Shown here piece by piece: positions 21,064 to 32,949 of a DNA stretch of 64,000 nt. Every line of letters starts with the position of its first letter. Position 1 is the stretch's first letter. The translations under genes and the position numbers were made by a program. Under the pieces are notes generated by a model. It had not been told where the DNA came from, searched no databases, and was given only the letters and a program-made list of their open reading frames with translations. This stretch comes from Alkalihalobacillus pseudalcaliphilus (GTDB taxonomy: Bacteria > Bacillota > Bacilli > Bacillales > Bacillaceae_D), in the NCBI GenBank assembly GCA_001038565.1, contig LFJO01000003.1, positions 178,849 through 242,848 on the forward strand, in the 5' to 3' direction.

Positions 21064-22151
21064 GAGAGAAACTATTAATCTTAGAAAATGGTGACATTTA
21101 TCAAGGTTATGGCTTTGGGGCAGATATGGAAATGAGTGGTGAGGTTGTTTTTAACACGGGGATGACCGGTTATCAAGAGATTTTATCTGACCCTTCCTAC
21201 TGTGGACAAATTGTCACGTTAACCTATCCTTTAATTGGTAATTACGGCATTAATCGTGATGATTTTGAGTCGATATCTCCAGCGATTCACGGTTTAATCG
21301 TCAAGGAAATAGAGCTTGAGCCAAGTCACTGGCGTAGTGAAGAATCTTTGCATACGTTGCTAGAGGCAAAAAATATCCCTGGATTAGCAGGAATTGATAC
21401 TCGTAAGTTAACGAGATTAATACGAGAACATGGCACTTTAAAAGGAAGAATTTGCGACGTGGACGTCGACGTTACACAAGTTGTGAAAGACTTAAAAATG
21501 AGTAAGTGGATGCGTAATCAAGTAGAGCTTGTTTCAACAAAGGAACCTTATCATGTACCTGGAAAAGGGAAAAGAGTCGTGCTTGTTGATTTTGGTATGA
21601 AGCACGGTATCCTTCATGGGTTAATTGAGCGCCAATGTGATGTCGTTGTTGTCCCTTACAAAACAAGTGCTGAGGAAATCATTCGTTTAGGTGCAGACGG
21701 TGTTTTATTAAGTAATGGGCCTGGTAATCCAGAGGATGTACCAGAGGCGATTGAAATGATAAAAGGAATTATCGGTAAGATTCCGATTTTTGGGATTTGT
21801 TTAGGTCATCAGCTTTTAGCATTGGCGAACGGAGCGACAACGAGTCGTTTACGCTTTGGGCATCGCGGTTCTAACCATCCGGTGCGCGAAATCTCAACAG
21901 GAAAGATTGACATTACGGCACAAAATCATGGATATACGGTTGACCTCGATTCATTAGCCAATACGGAGTTAGAGCTAACACATGAAGCTGTCAATGATGG
22001 GACGATAGAAGGTTTAAAGCATATCAACTATCCAGCCTTCAGTGTTCAATACCACCCAGAAGCGTCACCAGGACCACATGATGCTAATTACTTATTCGAT
22101 ACGTTTATGAACATGATTCGCGAACATAAAAAACAACCATTGCATGTGTAA
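21060..22151 (+). CDS. pyrAA: Carbamoyl-phosphate synthase small (glutaminase) subunit, pyrimidine-specific
   Basis: This subunit releases ammonia from glutamine for the large subunit. The 363-residue protein has the CPSase small-chain domain at the N-terminus ([23 protein letters not shown]) and a class I glutamine amidotransferase domain with nucleophile Cys247 in GICLGHQ and the His-Glu pair in [11 protein letters not shown] chose ATG 21060, overlapping the pyrC stop, over in-frame codons from 20985 that lie inside pyrC. Confidence 0.97.
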   Translation: MREKLLILENGDIYQGYGFGADMEMSGEVVFNTGMTGYQEILSDPSYCGQIVTLTYPLIGNYGINRDDFESISPAIHGLIVKEIELEPSHWRSEESLHTLLEAKNIPGLAGIDTRKLTRLIREHGTLKGRICDVDVDVTQVVKDLKMSKWMRNQVELVSTKEPYHVPGKGKRVVLVDFGMKHGILHGLIERQCDVVVVPYKTSAEEIIRLGADGVLLSNGPGNPEDVPEAIEMIKGIIGKIPIFGICLGHQLLALANGATTSRLRFGHRGSNHPVREISTGKIDITAQNHGYTVDLDSLANTELELTHEAVNDGTIEGLKHINYPAFSVQYHPEASPGPHDANYLFDTFMNMIREHKKQPLHV

Positions 22152-22168
22152 CGAAGGGGAGAAGTAGG

Positions 22169-25100
22169 ATGGCAAAACGTTCAGATATTCATAGAATTTT
22201 AGTAATCGGCTCAGGTCCGATTGTGATTGGTCAAGCGGCAGAATTTGATTATGCGGGTACTCAGGCATGTCAGGCCTTAAAAGAAGAGGGTTATGAGGTT
22301 ATTCTTATTAACTCTAACCCAGCAACAATAATGACAGATACAACGATGGCTGACCGCGTGTATATAGAACCAATTACACTTGAATTTGTTAGTCGCATTA
22401 TTAGAAAAGAACGCCCGGATGGAATCGTCGCTACATTAGGAGGACAAACGGGTTTAAATATGGCGATGGAGCTGGATGAATCGGGTATTTTAGCCACATA
22501 CAACATTGAATTGTTAGGAACAGACTTAGCGGCGATTAAGCAAGCAGAAGACCGTGAGCAATTCCGGGCTTTAATGCATGAGCTTCATGAACCTGTACCT
22601 GAAAGTGAAATTGTTCATACGCTTGAAGAGGCTAAGATTTTTGTCGCTAAGATTGGCTACCCCGTTATCGTACGTCCGGCTTATACGCTTGGTGGTACGG
22701 GCGGAGGCATTTGTTCGAATGATGAAGAATTAGTGGAAATTGTATCAAGTGGATTAAAGTACAGTCCTGTGACCCAATGTCTCATTGAAAAAAGTATCGC
22801 TGGATTTAAAGAGGTCGAATATGAGGTTATGCGGGATGGAAAAGACCAAGCGATTGTCGTTTGTAATATGGAGAACTTTGACCCCGTTGGTGTACATACA
22901 GGTGACTCGATTGTGTTTGCCCCGAGTCAAACATTAACAGACCGTGATTATCAGATGTTAAGAAATTCAAGCTTAAAAATTATCCGTGCCCTAGGGATTG
23001 AAGGTGGTTGTAACGTTCAGTTTGCACTCGATCCACATAGCAATCAATATTACATTATTGAAGTAAATCCACGTGTCAGTCGTTCTTCTGCTCTTGCATC
23101 AAAAGCAACGGGGTATCCTATCGCCAAAATGGCAGCTAAAATTGCTTGTGGATATAGTTTAGACGAAATTAAAAACCCGGTAACTGGAACGACCTATGCA
23201 AGCTTTGAACCAGCACTTGATTATGTCGTTGCCAAGATTCCACGCTGGCCATTTGACAAGTTTAATGCTGCTAACCGTAAATTAGGTACACAAATGAAAG
23301 CAACAGGAGAAGTTATGGCGATTGGCCGTAACATTGAGGAGTCCTTATTAAAAGCGGTACGCTCATTAGAAGCAGGATATGCCCACCTTCATGACGCTGA
23401 GCTTGATGACTTATCTAATGAGGAGTTAGTTCATCGAATCCAACATGCTGATGACCAACGTTTATTTGAGCTAGCCGAACTTTATCGCCGTGGTTTTGCT
23501 TTAGAGGACCTTTACGAAGCGACAAAAATTGACCGTTATTTTCTAAGAAAGTTAGAAAAAATCGTCCGTTATGAAGGGCAATTAAAAGAAGCCAAAAATG
23601 ATTTGCAGCTTTTGAAAACGGTGAAAGAGCGTGGCTTTTCAGATGAAGTTATTGCAAGTTTTTGGGATGTAACAGAAGTAGAGATTTATGAACAAAGAAA
23701 AGCTAATCAAATGATGCCGGTTTATAAGATGGTTGATACTTGTGCAGCAGAATTTGAATCAGCGACACCATATTTCTACGGTACGTATGAGGAAGAAATG
23801 GAGTCCATTCGTACAGATAAGAAAAGTATTCTTGTATTAGGTTCTGGCCCGATACGGATTGGGCAAGGGATTGAGTTTGATTATGCGACTGTCCATTCGG
23901 TTTGGGCGATTAAAGAAGCGGGTTATGAAGCGATTATTATGAATAATAACCCAGAAACAGTTTCAACTGATTTTTCTACCTCTGATAAATTATACTTTGA
24001 GCCATTAACGATTGAAGATGTCATGCATGTGATTGACCATGAACAGCCAGAAGGAGTGATTGTCCAATTTGGTGGACAAACAGCGATTAATTTGGCAGAA
24101 GGATTACAAAATCGTGGCGTCAAAATAATCGGTACGTCACTTGATGATATGGACCGTGCGGAGGATCGTGATAAGTTTGAGCAAAGCTTACTTGCGTTAG
24201 ACATTCCACAGCCGCTCGGAAAAACGGCTACCTCGGTTGAAGAAGCAGTCAAGATTGCGAACGATATTGGTTATCCTGTCCTTGTAAGACCTTCTTATGT
24301 GCTCGGTGGGCGTGCCATGGAAATCGTCTATAAGCAAGAAGAGCTACTGAACTATATGGCACGAGCGGTTAAAGTGAATCCGAAGCATCCAGTATTAGTT
24401 GACCGTTATTTAACTGGAAAAGAACTAGAAGTAGATGCCATTTCTGATGGTGAAAATGTTTATATACCAGGCATTATGGAGCATATTGAACGTGCAGGTG
24501 TTCACTCAGGTGACTCGATTGCGGTATATCCACCACAAACCGTGCCAGACGAGTTAAAGCAAAGATTAGTAGATAGAACGATTAAAATTGCAAGAGGGCT
24601 TAACATTGTTGGTTTACTAAACATCCAATTTGTTTGGCACCGTGATGAAGTATATGTATTAGAAGTGAATCCACGTTCTTCTAGAACAGTGCCTTTTTTA
24701 AGTAAAATTACCGGTGTTCCGATGGCAAACTTAGCAACAAAAGTGATGCTTGGTCAAACATTACCTCAGTTAGGTTATGAAACGGGCTATCATCCTGAAG
24801 CAAAAGAAGTATCTGTCAAAGTTCCTGTATTCTCTTTTGCGAAGTTACGTCGTGTTGATATAACTCTAGGGCCAGAAATGAAATCAACTGGAGAAGTGAT
24901 GGGGCGTGACCGTACACTTGAAAAAGCCTTATATAAAGGTTTAATAGCTTCGGGTATGAATATTCCTAAGCACGGGGCCGTTCTTTTTACAGTCGCTGAT
25001 AAGGATAAAGAAGAAGCGATGTGCCTCGTGGAACGCTTCCATGCAATTGGTTATGATATTTTGGCAACGGCTGGCACAGCAGAACTAATTAGTAGTCTGA

Positions 25101-25360
25101 ATATCCCAGTTACGGTCGTTAATAAAATCGGTGATGAGAAGCCACATCTTTTAGATGTCATTCGCCAAGGTCAAGCGCAATTTGTGATTAACACGTTAAC
25201 GAGAGGCAAACAGCCTGCCCGTGATGGTTTCCGAATCCGCCGTGAATCCGTCGAGAATGGTGTTGTTTGTTTAACATCGATTGATACAGCCGCAGCATTA
25301 TTATCCGTGATAGAGTCAATCACTTTTTCATCGGAAAGTATGCCACAAATGAACGCGTAA
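22169..25360 (+). CDS. pyrAB: Carbamoyl-phosphate synthase large subunit, pyrimidine-specific
   Basis: This 1063-residue subunit makes carbamoyl phosphate from bicarbonate, ammonia and two ATP. It contains two homologous ATP-grasp halves. The first starts at [20 protein letters not shown] with TLGGTGGGI near residue 172; the second starts at [15 protein letters not shown] near 560 with [11 protein letters not shown] near 710. A C-terminal MGS-like allosteric domain begins near 935 ([11 protein letters not shown]). It starts 17 bp after pyrAA. Confidence 0.97.
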   Translation: MAKRSDIHRILVIGSGPIVIGQAAEFDYAGTQACQALKEEGYEVILINSNPATIMTDTTMADRVYIEPITLEFVSRIIRKERPDGIVATLGGQTGLNMAMELDESGILATYNIELLGTDLAAIKQAEDREQFRALMHELHEPVPESEIVHTLEEAKIFVAKIGYPVIVRPAYTLGGTGGGICSNDEELVEIVSSGLKYSPVTQCLIEKSIAGFKEVEYEVMRDGKDQAIVVCNMENFDPVGVHTGDSIVFAPSQTLTDRDYQMLRNSSLKIIRALGIEGGCNVQFALDPHSNQYYIIEVNPRVSRSSALASKATGYPIAKMAAKIACGYSLDEIKNPVTGTTYASFEPALDYVVAKIPRWPFDKFNAANRKLGTQMKATGEVMAIGRNIEESLLKAVRSLEAGYAHLHDAELDDLSNEELVHRIQHADDQRLFELAELYRRGFALEDLYEATKIDRYFLRKLEKIVRYEGQLKEAKNDLQLLKTVKERGFSDEVIASFWDVTEVEIYEQRKANQMMPVYKMVDTCAAEFESATPYFYGTYEEEMESIRTDKKSILVLGSGPIRIGQGIEFDYATVHSVWAIKEAGYEAIIMNNNPETVSTDFSTSDKLYFEPLTIEDVMHVIDHEQPEGVIVQFGGQTAINLAEGLQNRGVKIIGTSLDDMDRAEDRDKFEQSLLALDIPQPLGKTATSVEEAVKIANDIGYPVLVRPSYVLGGRAMEIVYKQEELLNYMARAVKVNPKHPVLVDRYLTGKELEVDAISDGENVYIPGIMEHIERAGVHSGDSIAVYPPQTVPDELKQRLVDRTIKIARGLNIVGLLNIQFVWHRDEVYVLEVNPRSSRTVPFLSKITGVPMANLATKVMLGQTLPQLGYETGYHPEAKEVSVKVPVFSFAKLRRVDITLGPEMKSTGEVMGRDRTLEKALYKGLIASGMNIPKHGAVLFTVADKDKEEAMCLVERFHAIGYDILATAGTAELISSLNIPVTVVNKIGDEKPHLLDVIRQGQAQFVINTLTRGKQPARDGFRIRRESVENGVVCLTSIDTAAALLSVIESITFSSESMPQMNA

Positions 25361-25377
25361 GAAGTGAGGGGGAGCAC

Positions 25378-27779
<2,402 letters not shown>

Positions 27780-27799
<20 letters not shown>

Positions 27800-28415
27800 G
27801 CATTTATTACATATTGAAGCTGTTAGCTTAAGCCCTAACGAACCGTTTACTTGGAGCTCTGGGTTAAAGTCGCCGATTTATTGCGATAATCGTTTAACGA
27901 TGTCTTATCCTATCGTTCGTAAAGAAATCGCCAAAGGCTTAGCAGCGTTAATTCAAGAGCATTATCCGGAAGTTGAAGTCGTGGCAGGTACAGCAACAGC
28001 TGGTATCCCACATGCTGCCTGGGTTAGTGAAGAGCTTCATCTACCTATGGCTTACATTCGTGGTAAAGCAAAAAGTCATGGTAAGCAAAGTCAAATTGAA
28101 GGTTTAATCAAGCGTGGCCAAAAAGTCGTCATCGTAGAGGACTTAATTTCGACTGGTGGAAGTGCGATTACATCAGCAAAAGCAATCCGCGAAGCCGGAG
28201 CAGAAGTGCTAGGAATTGTAGCTATTTTTACATATGAGTTAGAAAAAGCAAACCATAACTTACGGGAAGCAGAGTTACAAACAGCCGTCTTGTCCAATTA
28301 TACGACTTTAGTGGAAGTAGCAAAAGAAAAAGGGGTTATCACAAGCTCTGACTGGGAGAAGCTCACAGAGTGGCGAAAAGATCCAAGCGATGAACGATGG
28401 ATGTCACTAGTTTAA
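27780..28415 (+). CDS. pyrE: Orotate phosphoribosyltransferase
   Basis: PyrE makes OMP from orotate and PRPP. The 211-residue type I phosphoribosyltransferase has the PRPP motif [13 protein letters not shown] near residues 117-129, the orotate-binding [16 protein letters not shown] near the N-terminus and the flexible-loop [15 protein letters not shown] lies inside the pyrF end. It is the last pyr gene and is followed by a terminator. Confidence 0.97.
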
Positions 28416-28426
28416 AAAAAAGTTTA

Positions 28427-28456
28427 AAGCGATGGGTAGCTATCGCTTTTTTTTTG
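28427..28456 (+). terminator. Terminator of the pyr operon
   Basis: AAAGCGAT pairs with ATCGCTTT over a 7-nt loop, followed by a long T run. It lies 12 bp past the pyrE stop. Confidence 0.88.
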
Positions 28457-28466
28457 TTTATAAACG

Positions 28467-28935
28467 GTCGACATGACTAAGGGAGAATGCTGAGGAAGAA
28501 CATACCGAAGGATGGCCGAGGTCGACATGATCGAGGAGAAAATAGAGAAAGAACATGTCGATGAAAAGTCGAGGTAGACATGATCGAGGAGAAAATAGAG
28601 AAAGAACATGTCGATGAATAGCCTAGGTCGACATGATCGAGGAGAAAAAAGGGAAAGAACAGGTCGATCAGTAGCCTAGGTCGACATGATCGAGGGGAAA
28701 ATAGAGAAAGAACAGGTCGATGAGTAGCCGAGGTCGACATGATCGAGGAGAAAATAGAGAAAGAACATGTCGATGAGTAGCCGAGGTCGACATGATCGAG
28801 GAGAAAATAGAGAAAGAACAGGTCGATGAGTAGCCGAGGTCGACATGATCGAGGGGGAAATAGAGAAAGAACAGGTCGATGAGTAACCGAGGTCGACATG
28901 ATCGAGGAGAAAATAGAGAAAGAACAGGTCGATGA
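28467..28935 (+). repeat. 53-bp tandem repeat array, about nine units
   Basis: Eight well-conserved units start at 28521 and recur every 53 bp (28574, 28627, 28680, 28733, 28786, 28839, 28892); a diverged first unit starts at 28467. Units read GTCGACATGATCGAGG then GAAAATAGAGAAAGAACA. Across each unit junction CATGTCGA (CAGGTCGA in some copies) faces TCGACATG over 13 nt, forming a recurring hairpin. Because 53 is not a multiple of three, the minus strand stays open in all three frames with the same cyclic peptide. No ribosome site or start supports a gene. The array starts 11 bp after the pyr terminator. Confidence 0.92.
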
Positions 28936-29008
28936 ACATAATAGTACTCCCCAAGGTATATTAATATGACGCTTTTGGACAACTTAATAAAAAAAGGAGG
29001 TATTCGTA

Positions 29009-29374
29009 ATGCGCAGGTGGAAATTCATGCTAACTTTAACGGTATTATCCACTTTGATAATTCTATTAGCAAATATAAATGTAGCTGATGCTGTTACTGA
29101 ACAATCCATTGAAACAAAATTAATTTTAACACTATTATATCCGGCTACAAATAAAGCTATAAATGATGTATATCCAGACAGAGAATTTGACTTGTGGAAT
29201 GCGGAGATTAAGTCTATAAAACAAAATGACAATGAAGATTATGATTATACTGCTATTGTTGAATACAACACATATACGGGTCCTCATAATCCACCAGAAG
29301 GTAATGTTTTAATTGAATATCTTATTTCATTAAAGGGTGTTAAGGTTGAAAATATTAAAGGTGCTGGGACATAA
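29009..29374 (+). CDS. Secreted DUF3888-like protein
   Basis: This 121-residue product starts after an excellent AAAAGGAGG site. Residues 1-28 form a signal peptide (MRRWKF, then a hydrophobic stretch, then ANINVADA). The mature part contains ETKLILTLLYPATNKAIND, WNAEIKSIKQ and YTGPHNPPEGN, which resemble the DUF3888 family of small exported Bacillus proteins with a G.HNPP motif. Function is unknown. Its base composition is more AT-rich than the pyr genes, and it sits between the 53-bp array and a repeat fragment, a place where B. subtilis has sulfate assimilation genes, so it looks like accessory content. Confidence 0.8.
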   Translation: MRRWKFMLTLTVLSTLIILLANINVADAVTEQSIETKLILTLLYPATNKAINDVYPDREFDLWNAEIKSIKQNDNEDYDYTAIVEYNTYTGPHNPPEGNVLIEYLISLKGVKVENIKGAGT

Positions 29375-29606
29375 CTAATTTAGCTGTGTCCAAACCCAAA
29401 TGAAACATTTATATTTTATTATCTAAATACAGAAAGCCGAACTATTGTAATATGCTGTGTTAGCAATTTTAATAATAATTCGACTTTTTTAGTTACTGAA
29501 AATCTTGTGTCCCAGCCTCTTACTTAATCACTCAGCTTCTTCTTTTTTCAATGATTGCAGTGGTGTAGCAGTAGTATCATCATTAACTTTCTTTTTACAG
29601 CAAGAT

Positions 29607-29662
29607 GGATGACCAGCTAACTTCAAGGCACAACCCATCATCCGAAGTCCACTTTCATACAA
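29607..29662 (+). repeat. Dispersed intergenic element, type B copy 3 (3' part)
   Basis: GGATGACCAGCTAACTTCAA followed by GGCACAACCCATC and CTTTCATACAAAA repeats the 3' part of the type B copies at 3120 and 5335. Similarity fades upstream of about 29600. Apart from this fragment, I see no gene or site I can name in 29375-29784. Confidence 0.7.
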
Positions 29663-29784
29663 AAGACCTCAACTAATCAAAAAAAGAAAGTTATGAATAC
29701 TTGTATATTATACGAGTATATGATTTCATGGTAGAATAATAACATATGTATAGAACGTGTTGAGTTAGTTAGGAGTGTGTAAGT

Positions 29785-30810
29785 ATGACCAATCAAAATG
29801 AGGCGATTTTCGATTATTTCAAGCGCCCATTAAAAGATCTTCGGATTTCAGTAACAGATCGATGTAATTTCCGCTGCCATTATTGTATGCCAGCAGAAAT
29901 ATTTGGGCCAGATTACCAATTCTTGAAAAAGGATGAAATATTAAGTTTTGAAGAATTGAACAGATTAGTTATGCTTTTTCATCGTGCGACATCACTTCAA
30001 AAGCTTAGAATTACCGGTGGTGAACCTTTGATGAGAAAGGATTTACCAGAACTGATTGCGAAACTATCTCAATCAACAGGCATTGAAGATATTGCGATGA
30101 CAACGAATGGAGTCTTATTACCGCGACACGCAAAAGCTTTAAAAGAAGCTGGATTAAAACGTGTAACCGTTAGCTTAGATAGTCTTGATAGTGAAAAATT
30201 TGGTCGAATTAATGGCAAGGGGATAGGAATAGAGCCGGTCTTAAAAGGAATGCAAGCAGCTTCAGACGCTGGTCTAGGGGTTAAAGTGAATATGGTTGTG
30301 CAAAAGGGAGTTAATGACAGCGATATTGTCCCCATGGCTAAATTTTTCCGTGAAAAAGGATATATGCTACGTTTTATTGAATACATGGACGTAGGAACGT
30401 CTAATGGCTGGAAGTACGATGAAGTTATTACAAAGCAAGAGATTATTGAACGATTACATGCCGAAATGCCTTTAGAGGCTTTAGAGCCAGCCTACACCGG
30501 TGAGGTTGCCTCAAGATTTAAATACATCGGTTCTGATGATGAGGTAGGTGTCATTTCCTCCGTTTCAGATGCTTTTTGCCATTCTTGTACACGTGCAAGA
30601 CTTTCTGTAGAAGGTTCATTATACACGTGCTTATTCGCAACGAAAGGTCACGATTTTAAGTCCTTATTAAGGGACGGTCACAGTGATGAGGAGATCATAC
30701 AAGAAATTCAACAAAGCTGGAATAAACGTGACGATCGTTACTCCGTTGAACGTTCATTAGATGGAAATAATAATCGTCCGAAAATAGAAATGTCTCATAT
30801 CGGTGGATAA
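29785..30810 (+). CDS. moaA: GTP 3',8-cyclase MoaA (molybdenum cofactor synthesis)
   Basis: MoaA is the radical SAM enzyme that, with MoaC, turns GTP into cyclic pyranopterin monophosphate. The 341-residue protein has the SAM cluster motif CNFRCHYC (Cys27, 31, 34), the [10 protein letters not shown] block, and the C-terminal second-cluster cysteines Cys265, Cys268 and one in YTCLF near 282. It ends in the Gly-Gly typical of the family. AGGAGTGTG precedes the ATG. It stands alone here; no other moa or moe gene is in the window. Confidence 0.95.
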   Translation: MTNQNEAIFDYFKRPLKDLRISVTDRCNFRCHYCMPAEIFGPDYQFLKKDEILSFEELNRLVMLFHRATSLQKLRITGGEPLMRKDLPELIAKLSQSTGIEDIAMTTNGVLLPRHAKALKEAGLKRVTVSLDSLDSEKFGRINGKGIGIEPVLKGMQAASDAGLGVKVNMVVQKGVNDSDIVPMAKFFREKGYMLRFIEYMDVGTSNGWKYDEVITKQEIIERLHAEMPLEALEPAYTGEVASRFKYIGSDDEVGVISSVSDAFCHSCTRARLSVEGSLYTCLFATKGHDFKSLLRDGHSDEEIIQEIQQSWNKRDDRYSVERSLDGNNNRPKIEMSHIGG

Positions 30811-30836
30811 GTAAATAGGTGAATACTTCGAACTAA

Positions 30837-30869
30837 AAAATAGAATCTCCATTGTGAGGTTCTATTTTT
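30837..30869 (+). terminator. Terminator of moaA
   Basis: AATAGAATCTC pairs with GAGGTTCTATT with one mismatch and is followed by TTTA. It lies 27 bp past the moaA stop. Confidence 0.7.
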
Positions 30870-30930
30870 ACTTACAAAAAAGTTCTTTACAAAATTTACG
30901 ATTGGAGCACCAATGGAGCGAATAAGAGAA

Positions 30931-30962
30931 AGAGAGGGAGCCAAAAAAGGCTCTCTCTTTTT
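30931..30962. terminator. Hairpin between convergent moaA and rqcH
   Basis: AGAGAGGGAGCC pairs with GGCTCTCTCT over six A, followed by TTTTT on the plus strand. On the minus strand it lies 22 bp after the rqcH stop, so it may serve both directions. Confidence 0.75.
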
Positions 30963-30983
30963 GTTGAATATAACAAATGACTA

Positions 30984-32702
30984 TTATCCTTTTTGCCGTA
31001 ATTGCAGCACTAAATCCTCATTGGGTGTTACGTATAATGTCGTTTGGTTGTCATAAATTACATAACCTGGCTTAGCTCCGTTTGGTTTTTTTACATGTCG
31101 AATTTTTGTGTAATCAACAGGGACTGAGCTTGATAGTTTGGCTTTGCTAAAGAAGGCAGCGATGGTGGCTGCTTCTATTAAGGTTTGCTCATCTGGTTCC
31201 GTACTTCTAATGACGACATGGGAACCAGGAATATCCTTTGTATGGAACCAAATTTCATCCTGCCTAGCAAAACGATTCGTTAAATAATCGTTTTGTTTAT
31301 TGTTTTTACCAACAAAAAACTCCAAGCCTGATGTAGATACATACCGTTCCAAAAGAGGTTTATGATCCTTTTTCTTCTTTTTATCACCTTTTTGAGGACG
31401 TTTACGCAAATATCCTTCTTCCACGAGCTCTTCTCGAATTTCCTCGATGTCCTTAGGTGCAGCACTTTCCATTTGCTGGATGAGTTGTTCGAAATAGACG
31501 ATTTCCTTCTGAGCCGCTTCAATTTGCTCCATGACAATTGCAATGGAATTTTTTGCTTTTGTATATCTTTTAAAATAGGATTGAGCGTTATCAGATGGAG
31601 ACTTTTGTGGATCGAGCGTAATCGTTAATTCTTGTCCATCTGGATCGTAATAATCAACGACAGAAACCCTTTGATCGCCACGCTTCATTACGTGCATATG
31701 TGCGGTTAAAAGTTCGCCCTTCTTTTGATATTCATGGGCCTTATCAGCATCTTCTAACGTGCGTTCTAGCTTTGTTATTTTCTTTTTGTTTTTTTGTAAT
31801 TCATTTTGTAAGAAGCGCTCTAAATCATGTGCTTGCTGACGAACACGATCGCGTTCCGCTTTACCGTAAAAGTAACGATCAAGCATTTCACTGACAGTTG
31901 AAAATTCGCGTGATTCTCCTTTTAGGTGGTGCAAGGGTACGACCGTAAAAAATTCCTTTGAGTTGGATATGACCATTTGCGGATAGTACTGATGCTCCTT
32001 GATAGGTTCCATAACAGCAAAAAAAGCATCGAGTAAAGAACGGGAATTGACCATTTTGGCTCGGTCGATGATTTCACGTCCTATTAAGGGTGATACGCCT
32101 GTGAATTGTTCGACAATTTGTCGGTCGATTTTGCCTGCATTAAAATCAATCTTCTGTAAAATATCTTCACTTGTTGCCTGCATAGGATCAATTTTATCTT
32201 GAATGGGTGGACGTTTATATTCTTGACCAGGTAAAACCGCTCGATAGCTGCTTTGGGCAAAACTAACATGTTTGATACTATCTATAATCATGTTTGTTTG
32301 TTTATCAATTAAGACAATATTACTGTGCTTACCCATAATTTCAATGATTAACCTTTTTTTAGTTTCATCACCGAGTTCATCCTTCGTTTGACAATCAATC
32401 ATCATCATTCGTTCGGAACCAAGTTGAGTAATATCTTCAATAAAGGCACCTTCAAGATGCTTGCGTAACAGCATACAAAACATCGGTGGCGTTTGTGGGT
32501 TTGAATATTTCTCCTCTGTTAAATGTGCACGTGCAAATTGAGCATTCGCAGATAGGAGTAATGAATAACTTTTTCCTTTAGCACGAATGGATACAATCAA
32601 CTCTGTTTTAAATGGTTGATATATTTTATTTATTCGACCTGTCTTCAATAGGTCATGACTTTCCTTCACAACCGCTCTTGTCATCATTCCATCAAATGAC
32701 AT
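30984..32702 (-). CDS. rqcH: Ribosome quality control factor RqcH (NEMF/Rqc2 homolog)
   Basis: RqcH binds obstructed 50S subunits and adds C-terminal alanine tails that mark stalled nascent chains for degradation. The 572-residue protein has the N-terminal NFACT-N domain (MSFDGMMTRAVVKE ... FCMLLRKHLEGAFIEDITQLG), central helix-hairpin-helix and coiled-coil segments, and the C-terminal NFACT-R domain (GLEFFVGKNNKQNDYLTNRFA, DEIWFHTKDIPGSHVVIRS). ATG 32702 follows AGAGGTGAAG; the in-frame ATG at 32720 is upstream of that site. The length equals B. subtilis YloA. It is alone on the minus strand here. Confidence 0.95.
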   Translation of the reverse strand: MSFDGMMTRAVVKESHDLLKTGRINKIYQPFKTELIVSIRAKGKSYSLLLSANAQFARAHLTEEKYSNPQTPPMFCMLLRKHLEGAFIEDITQLGSERMMMIDCQTKDELGDETKKRLIIEIMGKHSNIVLIDKQTNMIIDSIKHVSFAQSSYRAVLPGQEYKRPPIQDKIDPMQATSEDILQKIDFNAGKIDRQIVEQFTGVSPLIGREIIDRAKMVNSRSLLDAFFAVMEPIKEHQYYPQMVISNSKEFFTVVPLHHLKGESREFSTVSEMLDRYFYGKAERDRVRQQAHDLERFLQNELQKNKKKITKLERTLEDADKAHEYQKKGELLTAHMHVMKRGDQRVSVVDYYDPDGQELTITLDPQKSPSDNAQSYFKRYTKAKNSIAIVMEQIEAAQKEIVYFEQLIQQMESAAPKDIEEIREELVEEGYLRKRPQKGDKKKKKDHKPLLERYVSTSGLEFFVGKNNKQNDYLTNRFARQDEIWFHTKDIPGSHVVIRSTEPDEQTLIEAATIAAFFSKAKLSSSVPVDYTKIRHVKKPNGAKPGYVIYDNQTTLYVTPNEDLVLQLRQKG

Positions 32703-32949
32703 CGGCTTCACCTCTTTCATTTACGTATAATCCACTCTATTTATGTTGCTATCATCACTACAGAAAGTATGGTGAGTGTTTTAGTAGTGAGAATTCATGG
32801 TCCATTTTTTACCTTTCAGCTAGAAATCCACATTTGCTTCATTGAGTATAGCATGTTTTGGGACGAGACTGAATAAGATCGCTTGTAGGAGCATAAATAC
32901 TCCCATGAATGTGCAGTTGTCAGAGAGTAAAAGCTTGTGAGGTGAGAAA

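Noticed and set aside
28467-28935. Possible CRISPR array
   Set aside because: Units are contiguous with no unique spacers, and no cas gene is nearby.
28477-28982. Three overlapping minus-strand ORFs across the 53-bp array
   Set aside because: The same cyclic peptide appears in all three frames because 53 is not divisible by three; no ribosome site.
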